Below are positions 17,529 through 26,483 of a stretch of DNA of 62,874 nucleotides, one piece after another. The DNA comes from UBA6168 sp964573725 (GTDB lineage: Bacteria > Bacteroidota > Bacteroidia > Chitinophagales > Saprospiraceae), in the NCBI GenBank assembly GCA_964573725.1, contig CAZNLJ010000024.1:1-62874 (forward strand). Direction: 5' to 3'. The notes under the pieces are model-generated. The model saw only the letters and a list, made by a program, of their open reading frames with translations, had not been told where the DNA came from and did not search any database. The translations under genes and the position numbers were made by a program. Every line of letters starts with the position of its first letter. Position 1 is the stretch's first letter.

Positions 17529-18881
17529 ATGTTTGATTCATTATCGGATAAGTTGGAGTTGGCATTCAAGTCGATTTCGGGCGAACGGAAGTTGACGGAG
17601 TTGAACGTGGCCGAATCCATCAAGCAGATTCGTCGGGCTTTGGTGGATGCGGATGTCAACTATGCGATTGCGAAGCAGTTCACGGACAATATCAAGACGA
17701 AGGCCCTGGGTACGGAAAACGTCCTGAAATCCGTCCGTCCGGGCCAATTGATGGTCAAGATCGTACAGGATGAGTTGACGAGCCTGATGGGGGGGCAGAC
17801 GGCGGGTATCAACCTCAAGGGAAGTCCCGCAGTCGTCCTGATATCCGGTCTGCAGGGTTCCGGAAAGACGACCTTTTCCGGGAAGTTGGCGAATCATCTC
17901 AAGGACAAGCGTGGCCGGAAGCCATTGCTGGTCGCTTGCGACGTCTACCGACCGGCGGCCATCGACCAGCTGACCGTATTGGGCGAGCAGATCGGCGTAC
18001 AGGTTTACAAGGAGCCGGAGAACAAGAATCCGGTGGATATTTCCCACAAGGCCATTTCTTTCGCCAAGAGCCATGGGTTCGACGTGGTCATCATCGACAC
18101 GGCGGGCCGGTTGGCCGTGGACGAGGAAATGATGGAGGAGATCACCCGGGTGAAGGAGGCGGTACAGCCGCAGGAGACCCTTTTTGTGGTCGACTCCATG
18201 ACCGGTCAGGATGCGGTCAACACAGCCAAGGTCTTCCATGACCGGCTGGATTTCGACGGGGTGGTCCTGACCAAGCTGGATGGGGATACGCGGGGCGGGG
18301 CGGCATTGTCCATCAAGTTCACCGTGGGCAAGCCCATCAAGTTCGTGAGCATGGGCGAGAAGATGGATACCCTGGACGTTTTCTATCCGGAAAGGATGGC
18401 CCAGCGTATTCTGGGAATGGGGGACATCGTCAGCCTGGTGGAAAAGGCCCAGGAGCAGTTCGATGAGGAGGAAGCCAAGCGTCTGGAGAAAAAAATCAAG
18501 CGCAATAAGTTAGATTTCAATGATTTCCATGCTCAAATCCGTCAAATCCGGCGCATGGGTGACCTGAAGAGCATCGTATCCATGATACCGGGGATGTCCA
18601 AGGCCATCAAGGGGGAGGATCTCGACGAGCGGGCGATCGACCGGGTGGAAGCGATCATCCTTTCCATGACACCGGCGGAGCGTGCGAACCCGGAGGTCCT
18701 GAACCTTTCCCGAAAGAAGCGTATTGCCCGGGGATGCGGCCAGGATATCAACCAGGTGAACGCTTTTCTCAAGCAGTTCGATGAGATGCGGAAAATGATG
18801 TTCAAGCTGACCAAGATGCCGGCCATGAATCCGGGAGGTCTTCCGGCAAAAGTGGGAAGGCCGGGATTTCGCCGCCGCTGA
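17529..18881 (+). CDS. ffh: Signal recognition particle GTPase Ffh
   Basis: Ffh binds signal sequences emerging from the ribosome, together with SRP RNA, and delivers them to FtsY at the membrane. The 450-residue protein shows the N domain, the G domain with GLQGSGKTTFSGKLA (P-loop), DTAGRL and TKLDGDTRGGAAL, and the Met-rich M domain (about 300-440) with SIVSMIPGM and a C-terminal MRKMMFKLTKM stretch. The length is normal. The start MFDSLSDKLELAF fits the family. No SRP RNA gene was recognised in the window. Confidence 0.98.
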   Translation: MFDSLSDKLELAFKSISGERKLTELNVAESIKQIRRALVDADVNYAIAKQFTDNIKTKALGTENVLKSVRPGQLMVKIVQDELTSLMGGQTAGINLKGSPAVVLISGLQGSGKTTFSGKLANHLKDKRGRKPLLVACDVYRPAAIDQLTVLGEQIGVQVYKEPENKNPVDISHKAISFAKSHGFDVVIIDTAGRLAVDEEMMEEITRVKEAVQPQETLFVVDSMTGQDAVNTAKVFHDRLDFDGVVLTKLDGDTRGGAALSIKFTVGKPIKFVSMGEKMDTLDVFYPERMAQRILGMGDIVSLVEKAQEQFDEEEAKRLEKKIKRNKLDFNDFHAQIRQIRRMGDLKSIVSMIPGMSKAIKGEDLDERAIDRVEAIILSMTPAERANPEVLNLSRKKRIARGCGQDINQVNAFLKQFDEMRKMMFKLTKMPAMNPGGLPAKVGRPGFRRR

Positions 18882-18902
18882 GGTGCCGGCGATGCGGCCA
18901 TG

Positions 18903-18952
18903 GGACAGGTCTTGAAAGTATGGGGGATGTCCCTTCCGCATCCTGCCTGTCC
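18903..18952. terminator. Weak candidate bidirectional hairpin between ffh and the heptose kinase gene
   Basis: GGACAGG (18903-18909) can pair with CCTGTCC (18946-18952), enclosing GGATG/CATCC, in the short gap between two convergent genes. There is no T-run, so termination is only a suggestion from position. Confidence 0.25.
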
Positions 18953-18953
18953 G

Positions 18954-19973
18954 CTATGCCCGGAAGGATGCGTCGGCTCCCACGAGTTTCTCCTGGGTAT
19001 ATTCGGCGGCGAGTATGGACCTGTCCACCGGAACCGCACCGATGTGTTCGACGACCTGGCCACCGGAGAGGTTGGCCAGCAAGGCAATGTCGGGAGCATC
19101 CATTCCGGCTGCCAGCGCCAGGGTGGCGACACCGATGACGGTATCGCCGGCACCACAGACATCTCGCACCGCCCGTTTCCGGGTGGGGAACATTTTCCCC
19201 GCTTCCTTTTCCTCCGATACGTGGTCCGACATGAACAGCCCTTTTTCTGCGAGGGTAATCAGGGTGTATCGGTTTCCCAATTTCTGATGTAAGGTATGCG
19301 CCGCGAATTGCAGGTCCGACAGCTTGTCCGCCGAGGGACGCCATCGAAGCGCATCCGAAACCTCCTTCAGATTAGGCTTGAACAGGGTTGCGCCGCGGTA
19401 GTGCCAGAAGTTCTCAAATTTTGGGTCCACCGCGACGGGAACGGCGTGCTCCGCGGCCATGTCCAGGATGGCGTTGATGGAGGCCGGCGTGAACAATCCC
19501 TTGTCATAGTCCTGCAGGATGAGGGCATCGGGATGTTCTTCCGACAGGATGTGTCGGATCCGCTCCAGCCATAAGGTGTTGTCGTTGCTTTCCAAGGGGT
19601 CTTTCCGCTCGCGGTCCAGCCGCAGCAATTGTTGGTGTCCGGCGAGGATGCGTGTCTTGACGGTGGTCATGCGCCGGGGAATGGAAAGGACGGCCCGGTC
19701 CGACAATCCCGCTGCCGACAAGGTGTCCCGAAACATGTCCGCGGCGGAATCCGAGCCGATCACGCCGCACAAGGTGCATACAGCTCCCATGGCCTTGATA
19801 TTCATGGCTACATTGGCCGCCCCGCCGGGGCGGTGTTCCTCCCGCTGGAAATCCACGATGGGGACGGGTGCTTCCGGAGAGATCCGGGTGACGGTACCGT
19901 GGGTGTAGGTGTCCAGCATCAGGTCGCCCACGACGAGGATATGGAGCCGTTCGAATAGGTTGAAACAATCCAT
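18954..19973 (-). CDS. D-glycero-beta-D-manno-heptose-7-phosphate kinase (RfaE1/HldE kinase domain)
   Basis: This PfkB-family kinase of 339 residues makes heptose 1,7-bisphosphate for ADP-heptose and lipopolysaccharide core synthesis. Visible features are ILVVGDLMLDTYTHGTVTRISPEAPVPIV, the PfkB signature GGAANVAMN (50-58) and the C-terminal DVCGAGDTVIGV with the catalytic Asp near residue 275. The adenylyltransferase half found in E. coli HldE is absent, so a separate nucleotidyltransferase is needed elsewhere. The start at 19973 (MDCFNLFERL) is chosen on conservation; 20009 is an alternative. It is divergent from the alkaline phosphatase gene. Confidence 0.9.
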   Translation of the reverse strand: MDCFNLFERLHILVVGDLMLDTYTHGTVTRISPEAPVPIVDFQREEHRPGGAANVAMNIKAMGAVCTLCGVIGSDSAADMFRDTLSAAGLSDRAVLSIPRRMTTVKTRILAGHQQLLRLDRERKDPLESNDNTLWLERIRHILSEEHPDALILQDYDKGLFTPASINAILDMAAEHAVPVAVDPKFENFWHYRGATLFKPNLKEVSDALRWRPSADKLSDLQFAAHTLHQKLGNRYTLITLAEKGLFMSDHVSEEKEAGKMFPTRKRAVRDVCGAGDTVIGVATLALAAGMDAPDIALLANLSGGQVVEHIGAVPVDRSILAAEYTQEKLVGADASFRA

Positions 19974-20184
19974 GACAGAAAGATCAGGTTGGTCCGGTGA
20001 TGCAGGCATCGGCAATGGATGCAGGTTTTCCGGTTGTCGTCGAATCAGTGCCGGCCCTGCACGGCCACGCCCGGGCCCGATCGGACGCGATAAGCACCGG
20101 AATAAAATATTCCTAAAAATAACAATTCGCCGGCAAGCCGCCAGTGCGGGCGCATGAAAAAGGCGGCACAAAGAAATTTAGCCT

Positions 20185-20192
20185 TAACTTTG
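20185..20192 (+). promoter_or_regulatory. -7 element (TAACTTTG) for alkaline phosphatase
   Basis: TAACTTTG is a perfect TAnnTTTG match ending 20 bases before the ATG at 20213, implying a very short leader. No -33 TTTG is at the usual distance. Confidence 0.5.
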
Positions 20193-20212
20193 GGCTTTTC
20201 AATCAATCCTAC

Positions 20213-21340
20213 ATGGGCAATAAGACGTTCATTCATTGGCGGTCCGCTTTGTTGACGATCCTAGCCATGGCATGGTTCGTCCTTTTCCCGGCTTTCCGGA
20301 TACCGATGGCGAAAGCGGGTGGACAGCCGGAGGCGCACCGGCCGCACAATCTCATCCTGATGATCGGCGACGGAATGGGATTGAGCCAGATTTCCGCCTT
20401 GCTGTACGACCAAACCCAAACGGTGCTGGAAGCCTTCCCGGTCATCGGATTCCAGAAGACGCATTCCGCCGACAATCTCGTTACCGATTCCGCCGCCTCC
20501 GCCACCGCCATGGCCACCGGCCGGAAAACGAATAACAACATGATCGGGATGGACACGACCGAACAGGCGACCCAAACCATCATGGAGTTGGCCAAATCGC
20601 AAGGCTATGCAACCGGCCTGGTCGTCACGTCCTCGATTGTCCATGCCACCCCCGCCTCCTTTTCAGCCCACCAGAAAGCGCGCAACCTGTACGAACAGAT
20701 CGCCGTGGATATGGCACAGAATCCTATAGACCTGATGATCGGCGGGGGAAAGCAATATTTCGACCGCAGGAAATGCGATGCCCGCCACCTGATCGATGAA
20801 ATGGAGGACCGGGGTGTCTCGGTCTTCGACTACTTCCGGCACGACCTGTTCCGTGTCAGGCCGGATTACCGCAAACCTTTTGTTTTTTTCACCGCCGACA
20901 ACCAACCGCTTCCGGCTTTCCAAGGCCGGGATTATCTGCCCGTATCGGTCAGGATCGCCACCGAATTCCTGTCCAAAAGAAGTGAAAAGGGATTTTTCCT
21001 GCTGGTCGAAGGCTCTCAGGTCGACTGGTCCTGCCATGCCAACCAATCGGAGTCCTTGCTCCAGGAGCTCAAGGATTTCGAGCGGGCCGTACGGGAGGTG
21101 CTGGCTTTTGCGGAAAAGGACGGGAATACGCTGGTCGTCGTCACCGCCGACCACGAAACGGGCGGCGTCGCCGTCATGCCCGGATCCCGAATGAAAAGAC
21201 CTACGCTCGCCTTCACCACCAATGGTCACACGGCCAGCATGGTTCCGGTTTTCGCAACCGGGCCCGGCTCCGATGGATTCCGGGGCATCTTCGACAATAC
21301 CGACCTGTACCACAAAATGTGCGAGGCGCTCGGCCTGTAG
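20213..21340 (+). CDS. Secreted alkaline phosphatase (PhoA family)
   Basis: This metal-dependent phosphomonoesterase acts outside the cytoplasm and releases phosphate. A hydrophobic N-terminal signal (about 10-35) precedes MIGDGMGLSQI (metal ligand D53), the nucleophile region TDSAASATAMATGR (S93) and the C-terminal TADHETGG metal site near residue 312. The 375-residue length is short compared with E. coli PhoA (about 450) but normal for Bacteroidota members. The start at 20213 (MGNKTFIHW) follows directly after a -7 promoter element. It is single, with about 200 bases before the next gene. Phosphate control is likely by analogy but no Pho box was identified. Confidence 0.92.
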   Translation: MGNKTFIHWRSALLTILAMAWFVLFPAFRIPMAKAGGQPEAHRPHNLILMIGDGMGLSQISALLYDQTQTVLEAFPVIGFQKTHSADNLVTDSAASATAMATGRKTNNNMIGMDTTEQATQTIMELAKSQGYATGLVVTSSIVHATPASFSAHQKARNLYEQIAVDMAQNPIDLMIGGGKQYFDRRKCDARHLIDEMEDRGVSVFDYFRHDLFRVRPDYRKPFVFFTADNQPLPAFQGRDYLPVSVRIATEFLSKRSEKGFFLLVEGSQVDWSCHANQSESLLQELKDFERAVREVLAFAEKDGNTLVVVTADHETGGVAVMPGSRMKRPTLAFTTNGHTASMVPVFATGPGSDGFRGIFDNTDLYHKMCEALGL

Positions 21341-21545
21341 CTTGTTCGGCCGACCCATCCTCCGGGTGCCGGAGTTGTCTGCCGGGTCGCGAAGAGGCCA
21401 TATATGATATCAGGTATTCCGCCCGCAGGCGCAAAATATCCGGGAATAGTCCCGCTCCGCAACAAAATCGGCCGGTCGGGGTTAAGCAGAATAAGGCCGC
21501 CCGTTGGCGGGTCCTTCCAAATTCACCTGATAAAACCAAATCCTT

Positions 21546-22685
21546 ATGAAAACAGATATCGAAAACCTTTCGCTGATCCGGGAAAGTGCCCGTGCATTTG
21601 CCGACCAGCATATCCGCCCTTTTGCCGCCGCTTGGGATGAGGACCAGCATTTTCCCGGGGAATTGTTCCGGGCCATGGGAAGCCAGGGATTCATGGGCAT
21701 CCTCGTGCCGGAGCAGTACGGCGGCGCCGGCCTGGATTATTCCGCCTATATCACCATCCTGGAAGAAATCGGGAAAGCCTGTGGAAGTGTCGGGCTCTCG
21801 GTAGCGGCACATAACTCGCTTTGTACCCATCATATTTTGCTTTTCGGCGACGAGCGACAGCGTCGCCGGTACCTGCCTGGGCTGGCTTCGGGCGAATGGG
21901 TCGGCGCCTGGGGCTTGACCGAGCCGAATACCGGCAGCGATGCCGGTCGTATGCAATGCGTGGCGGTTCGGGACGGAGACCATTATGTGCTGAACGGCAC
22001 CAAGAACTTCATTACCCACGGCCTGTCCGGACAAGTGGCCGTCGTGGTGGCCAGGACAGGCGAACAATTGGACAGCCACGGGATGACGGCCTTCATCGTG
22101 GAGCGGGGCACCCCCGGATTCCGGGGCGGGAAAAAAGAGAACAAACTCGGTATGCGGGCCTCGGAAACGGCGGAAATGATTTTTGAGGATTGCCGGATTC
22201 CGGATAGCCAGGTCCTCGGCCAGGTGGGTGAGGGCTTCATCCAATCCCTCCAGGTGTTGGATGGAGGCCGCATTTCCATCGCCGCCCTTTCGGTCGGAAT
22301 CGCGAAAGGAGCCTACGAGGCAGCCTTGCAATATGCCGGGGAACGGGAACAGTTCGGAAAACCGATATCCTCCTTCCAGGCCATAGCCTTCAAGTTGGCG
22401 GATATGGCTACCCGGATCGAGGCGGCGTCGTTGTTGACCTTTCAGGCAGGTTATCGAAAGGACAAGGGGGAAAAAACCACGCAGCTATCCGCCATCGCAA
22501 AGCTTCATGCCTCGGAAACAGCCTGCTTCGTCGCCTCGGAAGCCGTGCAGATTTTTGGCGGTTATGGCTACATCAAGGATTTTCCGGTAGAAAAATACTA
22601 CCGCGACGCCAAACTCTGTACAATCGGGGAGGGTACCAGTGAAATACAGCGGCTGGTCATCTCCCGGGAAGCGCTCCAAGCTTGA
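21546..22685 (+). CDS. Acyl-CoA dehydrogenase
   Basis: This FAD enzyme performs the first oxidation step of beta-oxidation or of branched-chain acyl-CoA breakdown. The protein has 379 residues, as in the short-chain/butyryl-CoA group. It shows GAWGLTEPNTGSDAG and NGTKNFITHG in the middle domain and the C-terminal QIFGGYGYIKDFPVEKYYRD followed by TIGEGTSEIQR, whose Glu (about residue 361) is the usual catalytic base. Substrate chain length cannot be fixed from sequence alone. It stands alone, converging on the DUF6089 gene 95 bases away. Confidence 0.93.
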   Translation: MKTDIENLSLIRESARAFADQHIRPFAAAWDEDQHFPGELFRAMGSQGFMGILVPEQYGGAGLDYSAYITILEEIGKACGSVGLSVAAHNSLCTHHILLFGDERQRRRYLPGLASGEWVGAWGLTEPNTGSDAGRMQCVAVRDGDHYVLNGTKNFITHGLSGQVAVVVARTGEQLDSHGMTAFIVERGTPGFRGGKKENKLGMRASETAEMIFEDCRIPDSQVLGQVGEGFIQSLQVLDGGRISIAALSVGIAKGAYEAALQYAGEREQFGKPISSFQAIAFKLADMATRIEAASLLTFQAGYRKDKGEKTTQLSAIAKLHASETACFVASEAVQIFGGYGYIKDFPVEKYYRDAKLCTIGEGTSEIQRLVISREALQA

Positions 22686-22780
22686 TCCCGGATTCCGGTG
22701 GGCGGATGAGCGCGTGTATTTCTGTTATGTCGTGTGCCGGTCGGTTCGGGATCGTCCGTCCCGCGCCGGCGGTCGGGGGT

Positions 22781-23473
22781 TCAGAAGCTGTATTCCGTCT
22801 CGTAGCCTACGTAGTAGGTGATGCACAACCCGGCGAAAATGAAAAGGTCCCCTTTCTTGGGGTTGCCATTCTGACTCACCCCATCCAGGTAATCATTGAA
22901 TGTCAACCGGGATCCCACCTCGATACCCAGCAGGAATTTTTCACTGAAGTCGAAGGTGACCCCGCCGATGACCGGCATGCTGATGGAGGAGGAAGTCGCT
23001 CCGTTTTCCGGAAAGCGGTTGAGGTCCTGAAACCTGGACACTTCGATCGAGGGGTCGTAGTTGATGAATCCTACGCCGGATGCTATGAAAGGGGTGACCT
23101 GTGGTGCGAAGAAACCGATCTGGTCGGTCCGGGGCCTTCCGAACGGGTGGTATTCCATGAGCAGTGACATTTCCACGATATAGGAATCGTATGTCCATCC
23201 CCGGTTGTAAAGTCCGAGGTCCTTGGCGTTCCGGTCCGTTCCGGTGATGCTTCCGTAAATCACGTTTCCCCGCATTTTCAATTTCGGATTGAAGGCGTAT
23301 CGGACAAATCCGCCGTAGGCGAGGTTTAGTTCGTTGAATTCCACATGGTTTTCCGCCAAATCTCCCTGGTAGGTGGTGGTGCCTACGAAAGCTCCCGCTT
23401 CGATCGGTACCTGTGCAATCAAGGACATGGGGAGTAGAATGCTCAACAGTCCGGCAATTACAATATTTCTCAT
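22781..23473 (-). CDS. DUF6089-like outer-membrane beta-barrel protein
   Basis: This 230-residue protein has a clear signal peptide (MRNIVIAGLLSILLPMSLIAQ). The mature part begins VPIEAGAFVGTTTYQGDL, followed by alternating hydrophobic strands, conserved-looking YHPFGRPRTDQIGFFAPQVTPFIASGVGFINYDP and a C-terminal aromatic residue, as in small outer-membrane barrels. This matches the DUF6089 group widespread in Bacteroidota, whose function is unknown. It is transcribed alone toward the acyl-CoA dehydrogenase gene. Confidence 0.75.
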   Translation of the reverse strand: MRNIVIAGLLSILLPMSLIAQVPIEAGAFVGTTTYQGDLAENHVEFNELNLAYGGFVRYAFNPKLKMRGNVIYGSITGTDRNAKDLGLYNRGWTYDSYIVEMSLLMEYHPFGRPRTDQIGFFAPQVTPFIASGVGFINYDPSIEVSRFQDLNRFPENGATSSSISMPVIGGVTFDFSEKFLLGIEVGSRLTFNDYLDGVSQNGNPKKGDLFIFAGLCITYYVGYETEYSF

Positions 23474-23959
23474 GGCTTACGTGATTTGTTCCTTTGTTGC
23501 TACTGAGATTGTATCGATGCGTAGTTATCGCTGGCCGCCGGTCTCGGGGCGTACGCGGATGCCATCCGCATTCCGCAAGCCGGAGTCACCGACCCGGCGG
23601 AATGGGAAGCCGCCGCACGTGTCCGCCGCAGGGGAGCGGGAATATCACCCTCGGAAACCAAGGGTGGCACACAGCGTTTTTGGAGCAGTGTCGGGAAATA
23701 CCGGAAAGGAAGCCGATTCCGGCAATGGTCTTAGGCTTAGTCGTATGGGTGGGAATCTTGCGATTTGATGCTCAAAGTTCGTATAAATTTTGTGGCTTTG
23801 AAAATTTTCCGCTATTTTTAAATCACATTCGGATTTCTCGTTCTTAACGGACAAAGGCTGTCGGCTGGTCCGACCTTTCCAAACAGGTCCTACAGGTCCG
23901 TAGTATCTTACGAATCCTTCCCCGGACAAATATCCGCGACTGAAAGTACCCCGGAAACC
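23474..23959. other. 486-base divergent intergenic region
   Basis: It holds the upstream regions of the DUF6089 gene (minus) and of a secreted protein gene (plus). The part from about 23760 to 23850 is AT-rich and includes TATTTTTA (23813-23820), one base off a -7 element. No gene or strong hairpin is visible. Confidence 0.4.
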
Positions 23960-25234
23960 ATGAGAAAAAGAACCTTCCTTGCCAAGGCCTGGTCAACGCT
24001 GCCATTGTGCCTAGCCCCTTGGATGTTGTACGCCCAATCCTTCTTCCAGGATTTCGAAAGTTCCGTTGTCGTATCCGATTACATCGGATCGGAGCCGGAC
24101 CAGTTCGCTGCCATCGCGACATCCGGCGGCGGCATGACCGTGTCCATCTCGGGGGGTGCCCTGCAGTTCGACCGGGGATCCGGCAATGCGGGTATCTTCC
24201 TGCTGGACGACCGGGGAGCATCCGTGCGGATGATTCTCTCCTTTGACCTGTCTGCCTGGGGCGTGGGTACCAACACCACCTCAGCCGCTATTCTTCGGAT
24301 CGGCAGCGGTTATGATGCGGGCTATTTTGCGCCGTCCAATACCCAGACATTCGCCAGGATCGGCATCAATCTCTTGTCCCAGCCGGTGGAAGGATTCCAG
24401 CTGCGGGACATCAGTACCGGGGAGAACAGTCTCGTTTTCCAGGGCAGACAGCAAGTGCATTGGGTACTGAATCCGGACAGCATTTCCTGGACCTATTGGG
24501 GGCCCGATGGTATGGAGCGGATATTGGGGCCCTTCCAGGGTGATGTGTGGGTGGGACAGGACCTGGTGTTCGGGAGTATGGATGCCCTGTCCCTTGTCCC
24601 ACCGGAAGACATCAAGTTGAATTTTCCGCAAGGGTTGGGGACCATCCGTTTCGACAACATACGACTGGAAGGAAGTCCGCAAGTCCTGCCGCTGGTTTTC
24701 CTGTCCGCGGGCTGCGACCATTCGGGCGCTATGCCGTCCGTTCGTTGGACGGTGGGCGGGGAGGACCTGGATACGGAACATTTCCTGTTGGAAGGTACCG
24801 GTCCGGGCCGGGGCGTCGATACGGTCGGGCAAGTGGCGTACCAGACCGGAAAGGAAGCATACGAATTCCGTTTGCCGGCCGGTGCGTTCGGTTGTCCGGA
24901 ATATTACCGGATTCGGGCGGTGGGATCGGCGGGTGGGATCGGTATCCATACCCGGTGGCTACCCGCCTGTTGTCCGGCGGATGACGGGGCGCCGTTCCCC
25001 TACCCTGTTCCGGCGCGGAAGCGGATATCCATCGGTTTTGGGGAGGCTGACGGTCCGGCTCCACCATGCGAGGCCACCTTGTTGCACGGCAGCGGCCGGG
25101 TGGTGGTCCGGCGGACGGTGAACCGCGGCGACGCGGACATCAGCCTGGAGGGGGTGCCCCCCGGCATGTACATACTTATCTTGCAAAATGGGCAGGGGCA
25201 ACGCTGGACCTACCCGGTACCGGTGCAGCCCTGA
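23960..25234 (+). CDS. Secreted hypothetical protein with a divergent T9SS-type C-terminus
   Basis: The 424-residue protein has a signal peptide (MRKRTFLAKAW... MLYAQ, about 26 residues). Residues of about 27-240 look like an all-beta, jelly-roll-like domain (FFQDFESS, GSGYDAGYF, RFDNIRLEG). Residues of about 245-345 resemble an Ig/FnIII-like module. The last 80 residues start YPVPARKRI and end with a PPGMYILILQNGQ pattern, which resembles a type A T9SS sorting domain although the usual YPNP is changed to YPVP. No catalytic motif was recognised. It converges on kbl with 12 bases between stops. The function is unknown; the extracellular location is an inference. Confidence 0.75.
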   Translation: MRKRTFLAKAWSTLPLCLAPWMLYAQSFFQDFESSVVVSDYIGSEPDQFAAIATSGGGMTVSISGGALQFDRGSGNAGIFLLDDRGASVRMILSFDLSAWGVGTNTTSAAILRIGSGYDAGYFAPSNTQTFARIGINLLSQPVEGFQLRDISTGENSLVFQGRQQVHWVLNPDSISWTYWGPDGMERILGPFQGDVWVGQDLVFGSMDALSLVPPEDIKLNFPQGLGTIRFDNIRLEGSPQVLPLVFLSAGCDHSGAMPSVRWTVGGEDLDTEHFLLEGTGPGRGVDTVGQVAYQTGKEAYEFRLPAGAFGCPEYYRIRAVGSAGGIGIHTRWLPACCPADDGAPFPYPVPARKRISIGFGEADGPAPPCEATLLHGSGRVVVRRTVNRGDADISLEGVPPGMYILILQNGQGQRWTYPVPVQP

Positions 25235-25246
25235 AGTCGGCACGGG

Positions 25247-26434
25247 TCAGATGACTCCCAGCCGCTTTCCGACAGTGGAGAAGGCCTCGATGGCGCGGTC
25301 GAGGTGGTCCGGCTCGTGGGCGGCGGAAATTTGCACCCGGATCCGGGCTTTTCCTTTCGGCACGACCGGATAGAAGAATCCGACCGCGTAAATGCCTGCT
25401 GCGAGCAGGTCGGAGGCGAACTGTTGGGCGACGACGGCATCATAGAGCATGATCGGCACGATCGGATGTTCACCGGGCAAGATATCGAAGCCCGCGGCCG
25501 TCATGCGATGACGGAAATAGGCGGTGTTTTTTTCCAGTTTGTCACGCAGGGACGTGGAAGCGTCGAGCATGTCAAGTACGGCGATGGAGGCGCCGGCGAT
25601 GGCGGGCGCGAGGGTATTGGAAAAAAGGTAGGGCCGGCTCCGTTGCCGCAGCAGTTCCACGATTTCCCGGCGGGCGGCGGTAAATCCGCCGGAAGCGCCG
25701 CCCAATGCCTTTCCGAAAGTGCCGGTGATGATATCGACGCGGTCCATGACCCCGCGGTATTCATGGGTCCCCCGACCGGTCTTGCCGAGGAAACCGGTGG
25801 CATGGCATTCGTCGATGCCGACCATGGCACCATAGCGCTCGGCCAGGTCGCAAATCCTATCCAGTTGGGCAATGGTACCATCCATACTGAAGACACCATC
25901 GGTGAAGATCAGCTTGCGGCGGGCACCTTCGGCAGCCTGGAGCTGTTCCTCCAAATCGTCCATCCGGTTGTGGCGGTACCGGAATCGTTGCGCTTTGCAA
26001 AGGCGGATACCGTCAATGATGCTGGCATGGTTCAGCTCGTCGGAGATGACGGCATCCTCGGCGGACAGGAGCGGTTCGAACAAGCCCCCGTTGGCGTCGA
26101 AGGCCGCCGCGTACAGGATGGCATCCTCCTGTCCGAGGAAGCCGGCTATTTTCTGTTCCAATTCCTTATGGATGTCCTGGGTCCCGCAGATGAAGCGAAC
26201 GGAGGAGAGTCCGAATCCATGGGAATCGATGGCTTGGTGGGCGGCGGCGATGACAGCCGGGTGGGCCGAAAGGCCGAGGTAATTGTTGGCGCAGAAGTTC
26301 AGGACTTCCTGTCCTTTGTCGGTTGTGACACTGGCACCTTGCGGGCCGATGAGGATGCGTTCGGATTTGAACAATCCGGCATTTCTTATTTCATCGATTT
26401 CCTGTTGGAGGGAAGCTTGGACTTGCTGGAACAT
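25247..26434 (-). CDS. kbl: Glycine C-acetyltransferase (2-amino-3-ketobutyrate CoA ligase)
   Basis: This PLP enzyme of the alpha-oxoamine synthase family splits 2-amino-3-ketobutyrate with CoA into glycine and acetyl-CoA. At 395 residues the length is normal. Key features are NNYLGLSAHP, GFGLSSVRFICGTQDIHKELE, VGIDECHATGFLGKTGRGTHE and ITGTFGKALGGASGG, whose Lys near residue 243 is expected to bind PLP. The gene lies 49 bases downstream of a threonine dehydrogenase-like gene on the same strand, which fixes the substrate assignment: the pair turns threonine into glycine and acetyl-CoA. Confidence 0.95.
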   Translation of the reverse strand: MFQQVQASLQQEIDEIRNAGLFKSERILIGPQGASVTTDKGQEVLNFCANNYLGLSAHPAVIAAAHQAIDSHGFGLSSVRFICGTQDIHKELEQKIAGFLGQEDAILYAAAFDANGGLFEPLLSAEDAVISDELNHASIIDGIRLCKAQRFRYRHNRMDDLEEQLQAAEGARRKLIFTDGVFSMDGTIAQLDRICDLAERYGAMVGIDECHATGFLGKTGRGTHEYRGVMDRVDIITGTFGKALGGASGGFTAARREIVELLRQRSRPYLFSNTLAPAIAGASIAVLDMLDASTSLRDKLEKNTAYFRHRMTAAGFDILPGEHPIVPIMLYDAVVAQQFASDLLAAGIYAVGFFYPVVPKGKARIRVQISAAHEPDHLDRAIEAFSTVGKRLGVI

Positions 26435-26483
26435 AGGAAGCGTATTTTATCATCGGGTTTGTACCGGGGCATCGCCGTTCGCG

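Noticed and set aside
22684..22753. GATCCCG ... CGGGATC inverted repeat after the acyl-CoA dehydrogenase gene
   Set aside because: Seven base pairs around a 56-base loop without a T-run are too weak to call a terminator.
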